A stretch of DNA of 64,000 bases, from positions 1-64,000 of the forward strand of contig NZ_CAMCEC010000003.1 of assembly GCF_945873775.1 (NCBI RefSeq), read 5' to 3'. Under the pieces are notes generated by a model that did no database searches, was not told where the DNA came from, and saw only the letters and a program-made list of their open reading frames with translations. The stretch comes from an uncultured Treponema sp. GTDB taxonomy: Bacteria > Spirochaetota > Spirochaetia > Treponematales > Treponemataceae. The position numbers and the translations under genes are program-made. Each line of letters begins with the position of its first letter. The stretch's first letter is position 1. Shown here piece by piece: positions 54,241 to 63,616 of the stretch.

Positions 54241-55113
54241 TTATCTTGATGCCGCAAATGTTTTTAGGCGGCTTCTAAGCAGAATTGCAATGGCGCAGAT
54301 TATCAGAATCAGCACGAACGAAAGCGAATTGATTACAGGACTTACGCCGAATCTTATAAGCGAATAAACGTAAAGCGGAAGTGTAGTGCTTCCCGGTCCT
54401 GAAACAAGAGCTGTTATAACGTAGTCTTCAAACGACATTGTTATGCTCATCATAAAGCCGGAAATAATTCCAGGCATGATTGCAGGTACAATTACTTTTG
54501 TGAGCGTCTGAAATTCGTTTGCGCCTAAATCGTGGCTTGCTTCTATAATTGAATAGTCAAATTCATCGATTCTCGCGCTTACCATAAGATAAACGAACGG
54601 AAGACAAAATGTTGTGTGCGCAATGAAAATTGTAAAAAGTCCGAGCGAAAGTTTTATTCCGCTGAAAAAAATCAGGAGGGAAATTCCCATGATTACTTCC
54701 GGCAGAACCATTGGCAAAAAGCTGATCGACTGAATGTAGGATTTTCCGAAGAACTTATACCAGCTGATTCCGATTGCCGCCAAAGTTCCAAGCACAGTTG
54801 CTGTAATTGCGGAAGTTACGGCTACAATAAAACTGTTCAAGAGTGCGTGCCATAAAGGTTTGGAACTGAAAATAAGCTTCTGATACCAGATGAATGAGAA
54901 ATTTGTAAACGTTGTGTCTTTTGACTCGTTGAATGAAAAAAACACAATTACAAACAGCGGCAAAAACAAAAACAAAATCGAAAGGCACAGAACTGTATTT
55001 GACAGACTGAATTTTGGATTGCGTTTTTTCCATTGGCGTTTTGCGTGTCTGTTTGACTCGCTTTTGGGAATCGACTTGTATTTTTTGTTCAGTAATAAAA
55101 TCGGATTTTTCAT
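54241..55113 (-). CDS. potC: Polyamine ABC permease PotC
   Basis: Inner-membrane permease of 290 aa, six helices, with the EAA loop EASHDLGANEFQTLTKVIVPAIMPGIISG that docks on PotA. The N-terminus carries about 30 extra basic residues before the first helix. It overlaps potB by 4 bp (ATGA). Confidence 0.92.
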   Translation of the reverse strand: MKNPILLLNKKYKSIPKSESNRHAKRQWKKRNPKFSLSNTVLCLSILFLFLPLFVIVFFSFNESKDTTFTNFSFIWYQKLIFSSKPLWHALLNSFIVAVTSAITATVLGTLAAIGISWYKFFGKSYIQSISFLPMVLPEVIMGISLLIFFSGIKLSLGLFTIFIAHTTFCLPFVYLMVSARIDEFDYSIIEASHDLGANEFQTLTKVIVPAIMPGIISGFMMSITMSFEDYVITALVSGPGSTTLPLYVYSLIRFGVSPVINSLSFVLILIICAIAILLRSRLKTFAASR

Positions 55114-56129
55114 TTGCTTCCTTCGAGGCTGGCTTTGGAAATGCTTTCCGCGATGCTTGATGTTGTGTCTTCTTTGTTCGACTTCTTGTTCAAGTCTGCT
55201 TCTTTTTTTCCTGTTGAAAGCATAAGCAGAACGCCTGCCATGCTTATAACTGTAATTACAAGGCTGAATGCAGAAGCTAGCGGCCAGTTGCGTACTTTCT
55301 GAACTTGGTCAACAATGATGTTTCCAAGCATATAGCTGTCTTTTCCGCCTACAAGCTGCGGAACTGTATATGTTCCAAAAATCGGAATAAACGTAAAAAT
55401 TACTGCGCTTAAAATTCCGCTTTTAATTCCGGGAATCAGAACCTTAAACATGGACTGCATTTTTGTTGCGCCAAGGTCTCGTGCGGCTTCAAGCAAAGTA
55501 AAGTCGAATCTGTCCACCGCTGTAAAAACTGGAAGAATCGCATAGGGCAAGTACATATAAATGCTTACAAGAATAACTGCCCCGCGCGTAAACATAAATT
55601 TATGCGGAACAAATTCTTTTGTAGAGCCAGTTATCTTGCAAATAATTCCGTGCAAATTTGAAAGCAGCTGGTTGAAAAGTCCGTTGTCTCCAAGAATTGT
55701 AATCCAAGCAAAAATTCTTATGAGGCTGTTTGTTAAAAACGGAACAATAACAAGAATCAAAAGAAGTGTCTGGTGCTTGCTTCTTGCCATCGCATATCCG
55801 CACGGAAGCGAAATGAGAATTGTAACTGCTGTGGCAATTATTGTAATCCAAAGCGTGCGCAAAAATATAAGACCGTAAGCTGGACTTAGCATCTGCTCGT
55901 AGGCTTTAAGCGAAAATTCCCTTGTGACTCCGCCGTAAACATCACGCTTTAAAAATGAATAGCACACAATTATAATCAGCGGCACAATAAAAAAAAGTGA
56001 AAACCAAGCTCCCATTGGCCAGGCATAAGCAGGACCGGGATTTGCCTTCTTGTATTTTGCACTGTAAGCTTTTGAAGCCAGTTTGAGCTGAAAGCTTTTA
56101 TGCTCTTTCTTTTCCTGCTTGCTTTTCAT
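55110..56129 (-). CDS. potB: Polyamine ABC permease PotB
   Basis: A 339-aa permease with six helices and the EAA loop EAARDLGATKMQSMFKVLIPGIKSG. It has basic extensions at both ends: about 40 residues at the start and a polar C-terminal tail (KKEADLNKKSNKEDTTSS). Its start overlaps the potA stop by 4 bp. Confidence 0.92.
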   Translation of the reverse strand: MKSKQEKKEHKSFQLKLASKAYSAKYKKANPGPAYAWPMGAWFSLFFIVPLIIIVCYSFLKRDVYGGVTREFSLKAYEQMLSPAYGLIFLRTLWITIIATAVTILISLPCGYAMARSKHQTLLLILVIVPFLTNSLIRIFAWITILGDNGLFNQLLSNLHGIICKITGSTKEFVPHKFMFTRGAVILVSIYMYLPYAILPVFTAVDRFDFTLLEAARDLGATKMQSMFKVLIPGIKSGILSAVIFTFIPIFGTYTVPQLVGGKDSYMLGNIIVDQVQKVRNWPLASAFSLVITVISMAGVLLMLSTGKKEADLNKKSNKEDTTSSIAESISKASLEGSK

Positions 56130-57316
56130 GTGTTTATGTCCTCAACAATGTAGCCGTCGTCTGCTGACCATGAAACAAAGACTTCATCTTTCCAGGCGAT
56201 TTCCGGACCGTCATCAAGATAGTTTGTGTGCTGCTTGAATACTTTTATGATTGCTCCGTTTTCAAGGCGCACATAGAATTTAGACTGAAATCCTGTGTAA
56301 ACCGGCTCTTCTACAATTCCTTTGAAAACATTGATGTCTTTTCTTCCGCCTACATTTGGCTCTTCAAGCGTTATGCGGATTTTTTCCGGACGGATTGTAA
56401 AGCAGACTTTCTGGCCAGGATCTGTGTGGTCATAGTCTGTAACAAGAATGTTTTTGTCTTCTTCGCGCATTGCCTGAGTTTCGCCTTTAAGCTTTGCCTG
56501 AAGTCCAAGAACTGGAGTGTTCAGCGTTACGTTGAATTCATCTTCTCCCTTGGAATTTTTGTGAGGCTCGCAGGAAACAACTGTGCTTTCAAAAAGGTTT
56601 GTCTCGCCTATGAATTGCGCTACAAATTGCGTTGCCGGACTTTCATAAATTTCAAACGGAGTTCCAACCTGAAGAACTTTTCCCTGGTTCATTACAGCGA
56701 TTCTGTCGCTTACGGCAAGAGCTTCGCTTTGGTCGTGGGTAACGTAAATAAATGTGATTCCGATTTTGTCGTGCAACGCATCAAGGTCAACCAAAAGATT
56801 TGCGCGCAACTTTGCATCAAGCGCAGAAAGAGGCTCGTCAAGAAGCAAAACCTTCGGCTCGTTTATGAGCGCCCTTGCAATTGCCACACGCTGTCTTTGT
56901 CCGCCTGAAAGCTGGTTCGGCTTTTTATACATGTGCTGGTCAAGCTGAACAAGATGCAAGTATTCCTTTACTTTTTCGTCGATTGTTTTTTTGTCAGTCT
57001 TTTTTAAGCGGAGCGGAAACGCGACATTTTCATAAACTGAAAGGTGCGGAAAAAGCGCGTAGCTCTGAAAAACTGTATTGCTCTGGCGTTTGTTAGGCGG
57101 AAGAGGCACAACATTCTTGTCATCAAAAAGAACTGCGCCTTCATCAGGAAATTCAAATCCTGCGATAATGCGGAGAAGTGTTGTCTTTCCACAGCCGGAC
57201 GGTCCAAGCAGAGAAAAAAATTCACCCTGCTTAATTGTAATGCTGATGTCGTCAAGCGCATGGAACGAGCCAAAATGCTTGGACACGCTGTTAATAGAAA
57301 CTGTACTTCCGTTCAC
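56126..57316 (-). CDS. potA: Polyamine ABC transporter ATPase PotA
   Basis: A 396-aa ATPase powering spermidine/putrescine uptake. Walker A LGPSGCGKTTLLRIIAGFE, signature LSGGQRQRVAIARALI, Walker B VLLLDEPLSALD, and a C-terminal TOBE domain (VCFTIRPEKIRI). I place the start at GTG 57316 (VNGSTVSINSVSKHFG), which has AAGGAG ten bases upstream; the open frame runs 17 codons further without family match. First gene of potABCD-aroA. Confidence 0.93.
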   Translation of the reverse strand: MNGSTVSINSVSKHFGSFHALDDISITIKQGEFFSLLGPSGCGKTTLLRIIAGFEFPDEGAVLFDDKNVVPLPPNKRQSNTVFQSYALFPHLSVYENVAFPLRLKKTDKKTIDEKVKEYLHLVQLDQHMYKKPNQLSGGQRQRVAIARALINEPKVLLLDEPLSALDAKLRANLLVDLDALHDKIGITFIYVTHDQSEALAVSDRIAVMNQGKVLQVGTPFEIYESPATQFVAQFIGETNLFESTVVSCEPHKNSKGEDEFNVTLNTPVLGLQAKLKGETQAMREEDKNILVTDYDHTDPGQKVCFTIRPEKIRITLEEPNVGGRKDINVFKGIVEEPVYTGFQSKFYVRLENGAIIKVFKQHTNYLDDGPEIAWKDEVFVSWSADDGYIVEDINT

Positions 57317-57376
57317 TAGGGTACAACTCCTTCCTGAGTGATAAAAGCCTTTTGTCTGGCAAAACAAGGCTCTGAT

Positions 57377-57413
57377 AGACTTTAAAGTCTAAGGCTTAAT
57401 TTGTATTTAATAC
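57377..57413. promoter_or_regulatory. Palindromes upstream of potA
   Basis: AGACTTTAAAGTCT (57377-57390) is a perfect palindrome and GTATT-T-AATAC lies at 57403-57413. On the minus strand TTGACT (57421-57426) with TACAAA (57400-57405) could be a promoter, though spaced only 15 bp. The palindromes may bind a regulator of polyamine uptake. Nothing else was seen in 57414-57555. Confidence 0.45.
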
Positions 57414-57555
57414 GTAAAAAAGTCAATAATTTTTGAAAAAATAAGTGGAAATTTATAAAAAAACTTTTTGCGGATTTTTGCTGAATTTATTGTAGAAAGT
57501 TGAAATTTTTCACTGTTGAACCTATTTATCTTTATTGCTATTATACTTGCTCATT

Positions 57556-58311
57556 ATGAACCGCTACGTTTTTGCCCAGGCACTGAAAATAACTGCGCCT
57601 GTGTTTTTTGGATATATTGCGATTGGAATCGGATTTGGAATGCTGCTTGCGAATGCGGGCTATCCTTGGTGGCTTGCTGTTCTTTCCGGGCTTATTATGT
57701 ACACTGGTTCAGGCCAGTATTTTATAGTCGGCCAGCTTGCTTCCGGGGCTTCTTTTGCTGAAATAATTCTTGTGCAGTTTTTGCTTAGCATCCGCCATAT
57801 TTTCTACGGACTTTCGCTTATTTCAAAATATAAAAATGCCGGCGGAAAAAAGCCTTATCTTATTTTTGCAATTACAGATGAAACTTTTGCGCTTGTTCAG
57901 GGAATTGAAGTTCCTCCTCGTGTAAATAAAATTTCATTTTACGCGATTGTTTCCGCGCTGGATCAAAGCTACTGGTGCTTGGGAAGTCTTATTGGCGCTG
58001 TGGCTTACACTGTCATGGACCGCTACGGACTTGGAAAATTTTTAACCGGAGTTGATTTTGCGCTGACTTCGCTTTTTATAGTTCTTTTGATTGAGCAGCT
58101 AAAATCTTCAAAGGATTGTGTGCCCGCTTTGGCTGGCGGACTTGCCGCTGTGGTTTCCGTTGCGCTTTATAAAACCGGCGTTTTTGGCTCGTCAAATATA
58201 ATCTGGGTTTCAATTTGCGCGGCTCTTGGAGTAATGCTTTTGGTAAGAGGTCCGTCATTTTTTACAAAAGAAAAAATTCTTTCAAATTCTAAATCGGAGG
58301 AATTGGCATGA
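57556..58311 (+). CDS. azlC: Branched-chain amino acid exporter, large subunit (AzlC)
   Basis: A 251-aa membrane protein of the AzlC/LIV-E family: FFGYIAIGIGFGMLLANAGYPWWLAVLSGLIMYTGSGQYF, then LLSIRHIFYGLSL and ITDETFAL are hallmarks. It exports branched-chain amino acids together with AzlD. I chose ATG 57556 (MNRYVFAQ). The stop overlaps the azlD start by 4 bp (ATGA). Confidence 0.92.
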   Translation: MNRYVFAQALKITAPVFFGYIAIGIGFGMLLANAGYPWWLAVLSGLIMYTGSGQYFIVGQLASGASFAEIILVQFLLSIRHIFYGLSLISKYKNAGGKKPYLIFAITDETFALVQGIEVPPRVNKISFYAIVSALDQSYWCLGSLIGAVAYTVMDRYGLGKFLTGVDFALTSLFIVLLIEQLKSSKDCVPALAGGLAAVVSVALYKTGVFGSSNIIWVSICAALGVMLLVRGPSFFTKEKILSNSKSEELA

Positions 58312-58640
58312 AAGAGTCCTACAGTCTTTTAATGGCTTTGGCGGCTATTTTTGTTTCCGGGGCAGTTATTTATGGAACTCGCTTGCTTCCCTTTATTGCC
58401 TTCAGCAGAAAAAATCCGCCTGCGATAATCCGTTTTATTGAAAAATACACGCCGTCTTTGATTATGGCGGTTTTGGTTGTTTATTGCTTCAAGGACACAA
58501 GCTTTTTGACCTCTCCTTTTGGAATTCCGCATTTAATTGCTTCCGTGGTAACTGTTGTTATTCATCTTGCATTTAAAAATTCCATGGTAAGCATTTTTTC
58601 AAGCACTGTGATTTTTATGGTTTTGTCCAGAATTATGTGA
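58308..58640 (+). CDS. azlD: Branched-chain amino acid exporter, small subunit (AzlD)
   Basis: A 110-aa membrane protein with four helices: GAVIYGTRLLPFIAFSRKNPPAIIRFIEKYTPSLIMAVLVVYC is the AzlD pattern. Translation is coupled to azlC by a 4-bp overlap. Confidence 0.92.
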   Translation: MKESYSLLMALAAIFVSGAVIYGTRLLPFIAFSRKNPPAIIRFIEKYTPSLIMAVLVVYCFKDTSFLTSPFGIPHLIASVVTVVIHLAFKNSMVSIFSSTVIFMVLSRIM

Positions 58641-58665
58641 AAACTTAAAAAATTTCCTGTTTGAA

Positions 58666-58694
58666 TTGCAATTGTTCAAATAATTGATTATACT
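58666..58694 (+). promoter_or_regulatory. Predicted rubrerythrin promoter
   Basis: TTGCAA (58666-58671), 17 bp, TATACT (58689-58694). A TTGAA-N9-TTCAA dyad overlaps it and might be an operator; it is not a clear PerR box. Confidence 0.5.
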
Positions 58695-58749
58695 TTATAT
58701 AAATAGGAAATTTTTATTTTTGTGGTTGTGTTTGTACTGGAGGTAAATC

Positions 58750-59286
58750 ATGGAATTAAAAGGTTCAAAAACTGAAGAAAATCTTAAGACGGCTTTTGCA
58801 GGTGAATCTCAGGCCCGCAACAAGTATACTTTTTTCGCAAGCAAGGCTCGTAAAGACGGATTTGTGCAGATTGCAAAAATTTTCGAGGAAACTGCTGAAA
58901 ATGAAAAGGAGCACGCAAAGCTTTGGTACAAATATCTTAACGACGGAATAAAAAGCACCGCAGAAAATTTAAAGGATGCTGCGGAAGGTGAAAATTACGA
59001 GTGGACAGATATGTATTCTTCGTTTGCCAAGACAGCGCGTGAAGAAGGATTTATCGATATTGCCCAGAAATTTGAAGGTGTCGCCGCGATTGAGAAAACG
59101 CATGAAGAGCGTTACCGCAAGCTTTTGGATAACGTTACAAATGAGTGTGTTTTCAGCAAGGACGGAGACGTTATCTGGCAATGCTCAAACTGCGGACATA
59201 TCTGCGTAGGAAAAAAAGCGCCGGATATTTGTCCAGTTTGCGCTCATCCTCAAAGCTATTTTGAAGTAAAAGCTGAAAATTACTAG
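58750..59286 (+). CDS. Rubrerythrin
   Basis: A 178-aa peroxide-reducing protein of anaerobes. The N-terminal four-helix diiron domain contains [32 protein letters not shown] and [14 protein letters not shown] (Glu/His ligands). The C-terminal rubredoxin-like FeS4 site is [12 protein letters not shown] and [16 protein letters not shown] precedes the ATG. A GCCGTT...AACGGC hairpin follows about 22 bp after the stop. Confidence 0.95.
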   Translation: MELKGSKTEENLKTAFAGESQARNKYTFFASKARKDGFVQIAKIFEETAENEKEHAKLWYKYLNDGIKSTAENLKDAAEGENYEWTDMYSSFAKTAREEGFIDIAQKFEGVAAIEKTHEERYRKLLDNVTNECVFSKDGDVIWQCSNCGHICVGKKAPDICPVCAHPQSYFEVKAENY

Positions 59287-59357
59287 TTTAATAATTTTTT
59301 TATAAAATGCCGTTTTTGTTTTTACAAGAACGGCTAAAACAATTATGGAGTATTTTC

Positions 59358-59579
59358 ATGGTTTCATTGTTGATTGGAATTGTTCTGATTGGATTTTGCG
59401 TGTTTTCTTGCCTTGGCTTGAACTGGACTTCTGACATTGTTTCTTTTTTGAAGGGATTTGCTCCGTGTTTTGCGGCATTCTGCGGACTCATTTCTGTTTT
59501 TATAGGTTTTGCTGATATAAAAGACAAAAAGGAAGCAAAAAAAGAAGAAAACGCCGCTAAATCAATAGAAAAGAAATAA
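59358..59579 (+). CDS. Small membrane protein
   Basis: A 73-aa protein with two hydrophobic helices (LLIGIVLIGFCVFSCLGL, FAPCFAAFCGLISVFIGFA) and a Lys/Glu-rich tail. I chose ATG 59358, which has GGAG at good spacing. An ATG at 59307 is in frame but lies inside the probable rubrerythrin terminator hairpin. No function is recognised. Confidence 0.6.
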   Translation: MVSLLIGIVLIGFCVFSCLGLNWTSDIVSFLKGFAPCFAAFCGLISVFIGFADIKDKKEAKKEENAAKSIEKK

Positions 59580-59635
59580 GTTTCGTTTTTGGCGCAAATA
59601 TTTTCAGTTTTTGCAGTTGAATTTCTTGAATTCAA

Positions 59636-59767
59636 TTGACTAAAAAGCTGAAAACATGGTATCTTTTTTTACCCCGTATATATTGTTGGCAACTGCTCAT
59701 TGCCTGCAAACGTTTGAAGCTAGATGCAAAGCGGAAAGCGTAATGTTTTATTTAGAAAGGTATATAC
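59636..59767 (+). promoter_or_regulatory. rplM promoter and leader
   Basis: TTGACT (59636-59641), 18 bp, TATCTT (59660-59665), then a leader of about 95 nt. The leader contains GGCA-N9-TGCC and pairing GCTT/AAGC segments, compatible with a ribosomal-protein autoregulation site but not matched to a known leader by eye. Confidence 0.5.
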
Positions 59768-60196
59768 ATGAAAACTTATTTTGCTAAAAATGAAGATGTA
59801 AAAAATGACTGGTATGTCATCGATGCATCTGGAAAAACTTTGGGACGTGTAGCTGCAAAAGCTGCTTCTGTTCTCCGTGGAAAGCACAAAGCTTCTTATA
59901 CACCGAACTCTATCTGTGGTGATTTTGTTGTAATCGTTAACGCTGAAAAGATTCAGGTTACAGGAAAAAAAGCTGACAATATGCTTTATCGCCATTATAC
60001 AGGTTATGTACGTGGTTTGCGCTCTTATTCATTCAATACTCTTATTGAAAAACATCCTACAGAGCCTTTGAAGAGAACAATTTGGGGAATGCTTCCTCAT
60101 AACCGCCTTGGACGCAAGATTATCGGAAATCTTAAGATTTACGAAGGTCCAGAGCATCCTCATGCAGCTCAGAATCCAAAACCTCTTGAAGTTTAA
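59768..60196 (+). CDS. rplM: 50S ribosomal protein L13
   Basis: A 142-aa large-subunit protein that assembles early on 23S rRNA. MKTYFAKNEDVKNDWYVIDASGKTLGRVAAKAASVLRGK and GMLPHNRLGR are diagnostic. GAAAGG lies before the ATG. It forms the conserved pair with rpsI, 14 bp downstream. Confidence 0.98.
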   Translation: MKTYFAKNEDVKNDWYVIDASGKTLGRVAAKAASVLRGKHKASYTPNSICGDFVVIVNAEKIQVTGKKADNMLYRHYTGYVRGLRSYSFNTLIEKHPTEPLKRTIWGMLPHNRLGRKIIGNLKIYEGPEHPHAAQNPKPLEV

Positions 60197-60210
60197 AATA
60201 GGAGCATATC

Positions 60211-60603
60211 GTGATTAAGAATATAGCTATCGGTACAGGAAGAAGAAAAACAGCAACTGCCCGTGTTTTTATGCGCGAAGGTTCAGGAAAAATTGTTGTT
60301 AACGGAAAAGATATAAAAGACTATTTTGCAACAGAATCACAGGCTCGTCTTGTAATTCAGCCGCTTTTGGTTACATCAAATGTAAATAAGTTTGATATTC
60401 TTATCAACGTTTGCGGCGGAGGACTTAATGGTCAGGCGGCAGCTTGCTTGCATGGAGTTTCTCGTGCTTTGACTCAGGTAGATCCAGATGCACGTCCTTC
60501 TCTTAAGGCAAACGGCTATCTTACACGCGACTCTCGTATGGTTGAGCGTAAGAAGTACGGTCAGCGTGGTGCTCGCCGCAGATTCCAGTTCAGCAAACGC
60601 TAA
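60211..60603 (+). CDS. rpsI: 30S ribosomal protein S9
   Basis: A 130-aa small-subunit protein whose basic tail reaches the P-site tRNA. GTGRRKTATARVFMREGSGKIVVNGK and the ending KKYGQRGARRRFQFSKR are diagnostic. It starts with GTG 60211 after AGGAG. recX follows after two bases. Confidence 0.98.
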   Translation: MIKNIAIGTGRRKTATARVFMREGSGKIVVNGKDIKDYFATESQARLVIQPLLVTSNVNKFDILINVCGGGLNGQAAACLHGVSRALTQVDPDARPSLKANGYLTRDSRMVERKKYGQRGARRRFQFSKR

Positions 60604-60605
60604 AA

Positions 60606-61220
60606 TTGGTTATTCGCCAAATACAGCAGACTTTTACAGGAGTGTACGAAATTACGCTTTCTGTTGGGTCTGCATTTTTTTTGCGTGCGTGTTATCTTTC
60701 TCTTTTAACCGAAGAAAATCTTTTTGCCGGAGCGGAACTTTCTGATGAAGAAGCCTCGGATTTGCTGAATGCGGCGGTTGTCTATGGCGCGGAATTTGCC
60801 GCAATGACGTATCTTGCTCGTGCTGAGCATTGCCGTGCCGGACTTGAACGAAAGCTTTTAAAAAAGGGAATTGAAAAATCCGCTGTAGAAAAAGCCTTGG
60901 ACTATCTTGAGCAGTGTGGAAATTTGAGCGATGAAAGGTTTGCCGGTGCTTGGCTAAGAAGCCGTTCAATCGACCATGCTGAAGGAAGAATCCGGCTTGC
61001 GGCTGAACTTGCGTCCAGGGGCGTTGACCGTTTGGCTTCAAAAAAAGCCCTTGATGAATTTTTTTCAGAAAAAGATGAACTTGAGATTTGCCGGCGTGCC
61101 TATAAAAAATGCCTGTTGTTCAAAAAAGACTTGGATAAAATAAAAGCCTCTCTTGTTCAGAAAGGCTTTACGCTAAAGCAAATTGGAATTGTTATTTCAG
61201 AAGAAGATTCCTATTTGTAA
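60606..61220 (+). CDS. recX: Regulatory protein RecX
   Basis: A 204-aa modulator that binds RecA filaments. The repeated three-helix motifs are visible: TYLARAEHCRAGLERKLLKKGIEKSAVEKALDYLEQCGNLSDERFAGAW and RIRLAAELASRGVDRLASKKAL. The start is probably TTG 60606, two bases after rpsI, so translation may be coupled; later starts would cut into the protein. Its end overlaps the convergent sppA by 10 bp. Confidence 0.87.
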   Translation: MVIRQIQQTFTGVYEITLSVGSAFFLRACYLSLLTEENLFAGAELSDEEASDLLNAAVVYGAEFAAMTYLARAEHCRAGLERKLLKKGIEKSAVEKALDYLEQCGNLSDERFAGAWLRSRSIDHAEGRIRLAAELASRGVDRLASKKALDEFFSEKDELEICRRAYKKCLLFKKDLDKIKASLVQKGFTLKQIGIVISEEDSYL

Positions 61221-62242
61221 TAATACGCAGGAAATTCAATTTGCGGTTCTAAAACTTCCATTACAGCATCCGGAATTCCTAAAGATGCTTTTTTGAATTC
61301 TTTTGCGCTTCCCATAATCAGGCTGTAAATGCTGTCTTCTTTTTTGTAAGAAAAATCCGCAGTTTCGTATTCTGCAAAATCGAATTCTTTTCGCTGCATT
61401 GTTTCAATAAGCTCGTCTAAAGTTCCTATTGAATTTATTAGGGACGCTTCTTTTGCCTGTGATGCCGTGTAGATTCTTCCGTCCGCAAGTTTGTAGACTT
61501 CTTCTTTTGAAAGTCCGCGGCTTTCTGCCACAATGTCCGTGAACTGCTCGTAGCATTCATCTGCAATTGACTGCATTATGTTCCGCTGTTCCTGCGTCAT
61601 TGGCTCGTTGAAATTTCCCATGAGCTTGTTGCGTCCTGCGTGGATTGTCGTTGACTTGATTCCCCATTTTTCCATGAGCCCTGTTAAATCCGTGAACTGG
61701 CCTGCGATAACGCCGATGCTTCCGGTTAGAGAATTTCTGTTTGCCATTATGTAGTCAGCTGCACATCCAACGTAATATCCGCCGCTTGCCGCAAGAGAAG
61801 TGAAATATGCGTAAACCGGACGTTTGGTTTCCTTTTTATATTTTTCAAGCGCAAGGAAAACTTCGTCAGCCTGATAAACTCCGCCGCCTGGAGAATTTAT
61901 TACAAGGACGATTCCGCGGTTGTTTTCATCTTCCTGCAAGTCTTTTATTGTAGACAAAATCCATTCCTGGTTGTACGAATCGTTCGCTTCTGAAATTACG
62001 CCTTTTATAAAGACTTTTGCGATATATTCGCTCTTCGGAAATTTATTTTCTTTTTTTCCGAGCAGTTTGTCTTTGATTTTTGTTTCGGAATTTGAAACTG
62101 CGGAAATTGTGCTTTTTGTGTTTTTGCTCAAAATGGAATTTGCTGTGTTAAAAATAAAAATTGCAGCCGCAAGAATAATTGTGCAGGCAAAAACGGCAAG
62201 CCCTTTTTTTGAATAATTTTCTGTTGAAAACTTTATTTTCAT
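61211..62242 (-). CDS. sppA: Signal peptide peptidase SppA
   Basis: Membrane-anchored Ser/Lys protease of 343 aa, degrading leftover signal peptides. One N-terminal helix (GLAVFACTIILAAAIFIFNT) precedes the S49 domain: VINSPGGGVYQADEVFLAL, YFTSLAASGGYYVGCAADYI (nucleophile Ser) and AGRNKLMGNF (general-base Lys). I chose ATG 62242 with GGAG rather than the in-frame TTG at 62254. This is the short bacterial form. Confidence 0.93.
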   Translation of the reverse strand: MKIKFSTENYSKKGLAVFACTIILAAAIFIFNTANSILSKNTKSTISAVSNSETKIKDKLLGKKENKFPKSEYIAKVFIKGVISEANDSYNQEWILSTIKDLQEDENNRGIVLVINSPGGGVYQADEVFLALEKYKKETKRPVYAYFTSLAASGGYYVGCAADYIMANRNSLTGSIGVIAGQFTDLTGLMEKWGIKSTTIHAGRNKLMGNFNEPMTQEQRNIMQSIADECYEQFTDIVAESRGLSKEEVYKLADGRIYTASQAKEASLINSIGTLDELIETMQRKEFDFAEYETADFSYKKEDSIYSLIMGSAKEFKKASLGIPDAVMEVLEPQIEFPAYYYK

Positions 62243-62271
62243 TTTTTTCTCCAATAAAAAATAACTTTTAG

Positions 62272-62919
62272 TTACGCTTCAAAATCCGCCGGAGTAAGAG
62301 AGCCTGTTCTGAATGCTTCTTCTTTCAGCGCGTAATATGCGTTTGTAAATGACATTGCTTCGTAAGGCTTGACCCAAATCTGAAGAATAAAAAGTGTAAG
62401 CATTGAAAGAAATTCCCAGCCCAAAAAACTTAGCGACATAAGAAACAAATCGCCTTTGTGATTCCGAGTGAGAACCTTGCTTATGTTCATGGCTTTTGAA
62501 ACTGAAATTTTTGGATTTTCCGCCAGAACAAAAAACATCTGCGAGTACGAAAATGCTTTTACAATTCCCGGAAAAAAGAAAAGCAAGCTCCAAAGTCCGA
62601 CCCATAAATAAAACCAAAGAAATCCGAAAAATGCTTTTAAGAAATGCGAAAAACTGTTTATAAAATCTGAAAATTCGGCTTTGTTTTTTGTGTTGTGAAT
62701 CTGAATGAAAATTCTTAAAAATGCAAAAAAGAAAACACTATTTATAAAAGCGATTAGCAAAAATGAAATAAGCCCTGCAGTTCCGTCTAGGTTTTCCTGC
62801 GGAAGTCCTGCCGCCATTGCTGTGATTGCCATTGTTACAGCAAACGCAATTATTGGAGTTTTCATTTTTCCTTTTAGCTGTTCACGTGCCTGATTTTTGT
62901 AATTGATTCGTTCAAACAT
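62272..62919 (-). CDS. DUF975-family membrane protein
   Basis: A 215-aa protein with five or six helices. The start NYKNQAREQLKGKMKTPIIAF and the FFPGIVKAFSYSQMFFVLAENPKISVSKAMNISK segment define the DUF975 family, whose function is unknown. AGGAG precedes the ATG. It lies between a CYTH gene and sppA on the same strand, with small gaps. Confidence 0.82.
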   Translation of the reverse strand: MFERINYKNQAREQLKGKMKTPIIAFAVTMAITAMAAGLPQENLDGTAGLISFLLIAFINSVFFFAFLRIFIQIHNTKNKAEFSDFINSFSHFLKAFFGFLWFYLWVGLWSLLFFFPGIVKAFSYSQMFFVLAENPKISVSKAMNISKVLTRNHKGDLFLMSLSFLGWEFLSMLTLFILQIWVKPYEAMSFTNAYYALKEEAFRTGSLTPADFEA

Positions 62920-62948
62920 AAATTCTCCTGTAATGTTCTTTTTATAAT

Positions 62949-63539
62949 TTAATTATTTTTTTCAATTTGCGAAAGAAGTTCCGAATAATATTTTTCTTCT
63001 ATGCAGGATTTTTCGATTCCGCATTTTTCAAGAAGCTCAAATAAAATTTGCTGAACTTTTTTTACATCTTCGTCTTTTTTTGACGGCGAAAGAATTTCTA
63101 TTTCAAGAAAATCACCGAGCGGCGGAACATTGCAAAGCTCAAGAGTCGCCTTAAGCTGAATGTTTTCAATTGAAGTTGGAAGTTTCAGTTCCCAGTCCAT
63201 GACTTCCTTGTGTTTTTTTAGCGCAACTTTTAATCCTGCGTCGCAAAAAAATTGTTCCAAAGGCGCAGAAGATAAAAGTTCTGTTTCAAGCTCCTCATTT
63301 AATTCTGTGCTGGAATTTTCGGACGCGCTTTTAATTTCTTTCCGTTTGTAAGTGAGAATGAAGCGGGTTTCTTTTCCGCATTTTTCTTTTCTGATTCTAA
63401 TTTTGATTTTTGGATTCAGAGGGCTTTCGTAGTAAATGTCGTCCCGCAAAACTTCATGCTTGAATTCAGCGAAAGAATTTAATTTTTTTATAAGCTCATC
63501 TTTTTTGTAAACGTGGGCTTTGATTTCAATTTCATTCAT
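62949..63539 (-). CDS. CYTH-domain protein (class IV cyclase/triphosphatase family)
   Basis: A 196-aa protein opening with the ExExK motif (NEIEIKAHV). It then has KIRIRKEKCGKETRFILTYKRKE and ELETELLSS, the acid and basic residues lining the CYTH tunnel. Members hydrolyse inorganic or thiamine triphosphate or make cAMP. The CyaB-like length favours the class IV group, but activity cannot be predicted from sequence. Confidence 0.85.
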   Translation of the reverse strand: MNEIEIKAHVYKKDELIKKLNSFAEFKHEVLRDDIYYESPLNPKIKIRIRKEKCGKETRFILTYKRKEIKSASENSSTELNEELETELLSSAPLEQFFCDAGLKVALKKHKEVMDWELKLPTSIENIQLKATLELCNVPPLGDFLEIEILSPSKKDEDVKKVQQILFELLEKCGIEKSCIEEKYYSELLSQIEKNN

Positions 63540-63616
63540 CAGATTATTCTAGCACATTTGTATTCAAATAGAAAAGAATTTGTTTGGAAAGTTTTTCCAG
63601 AATGCGTTTTTGTTTA

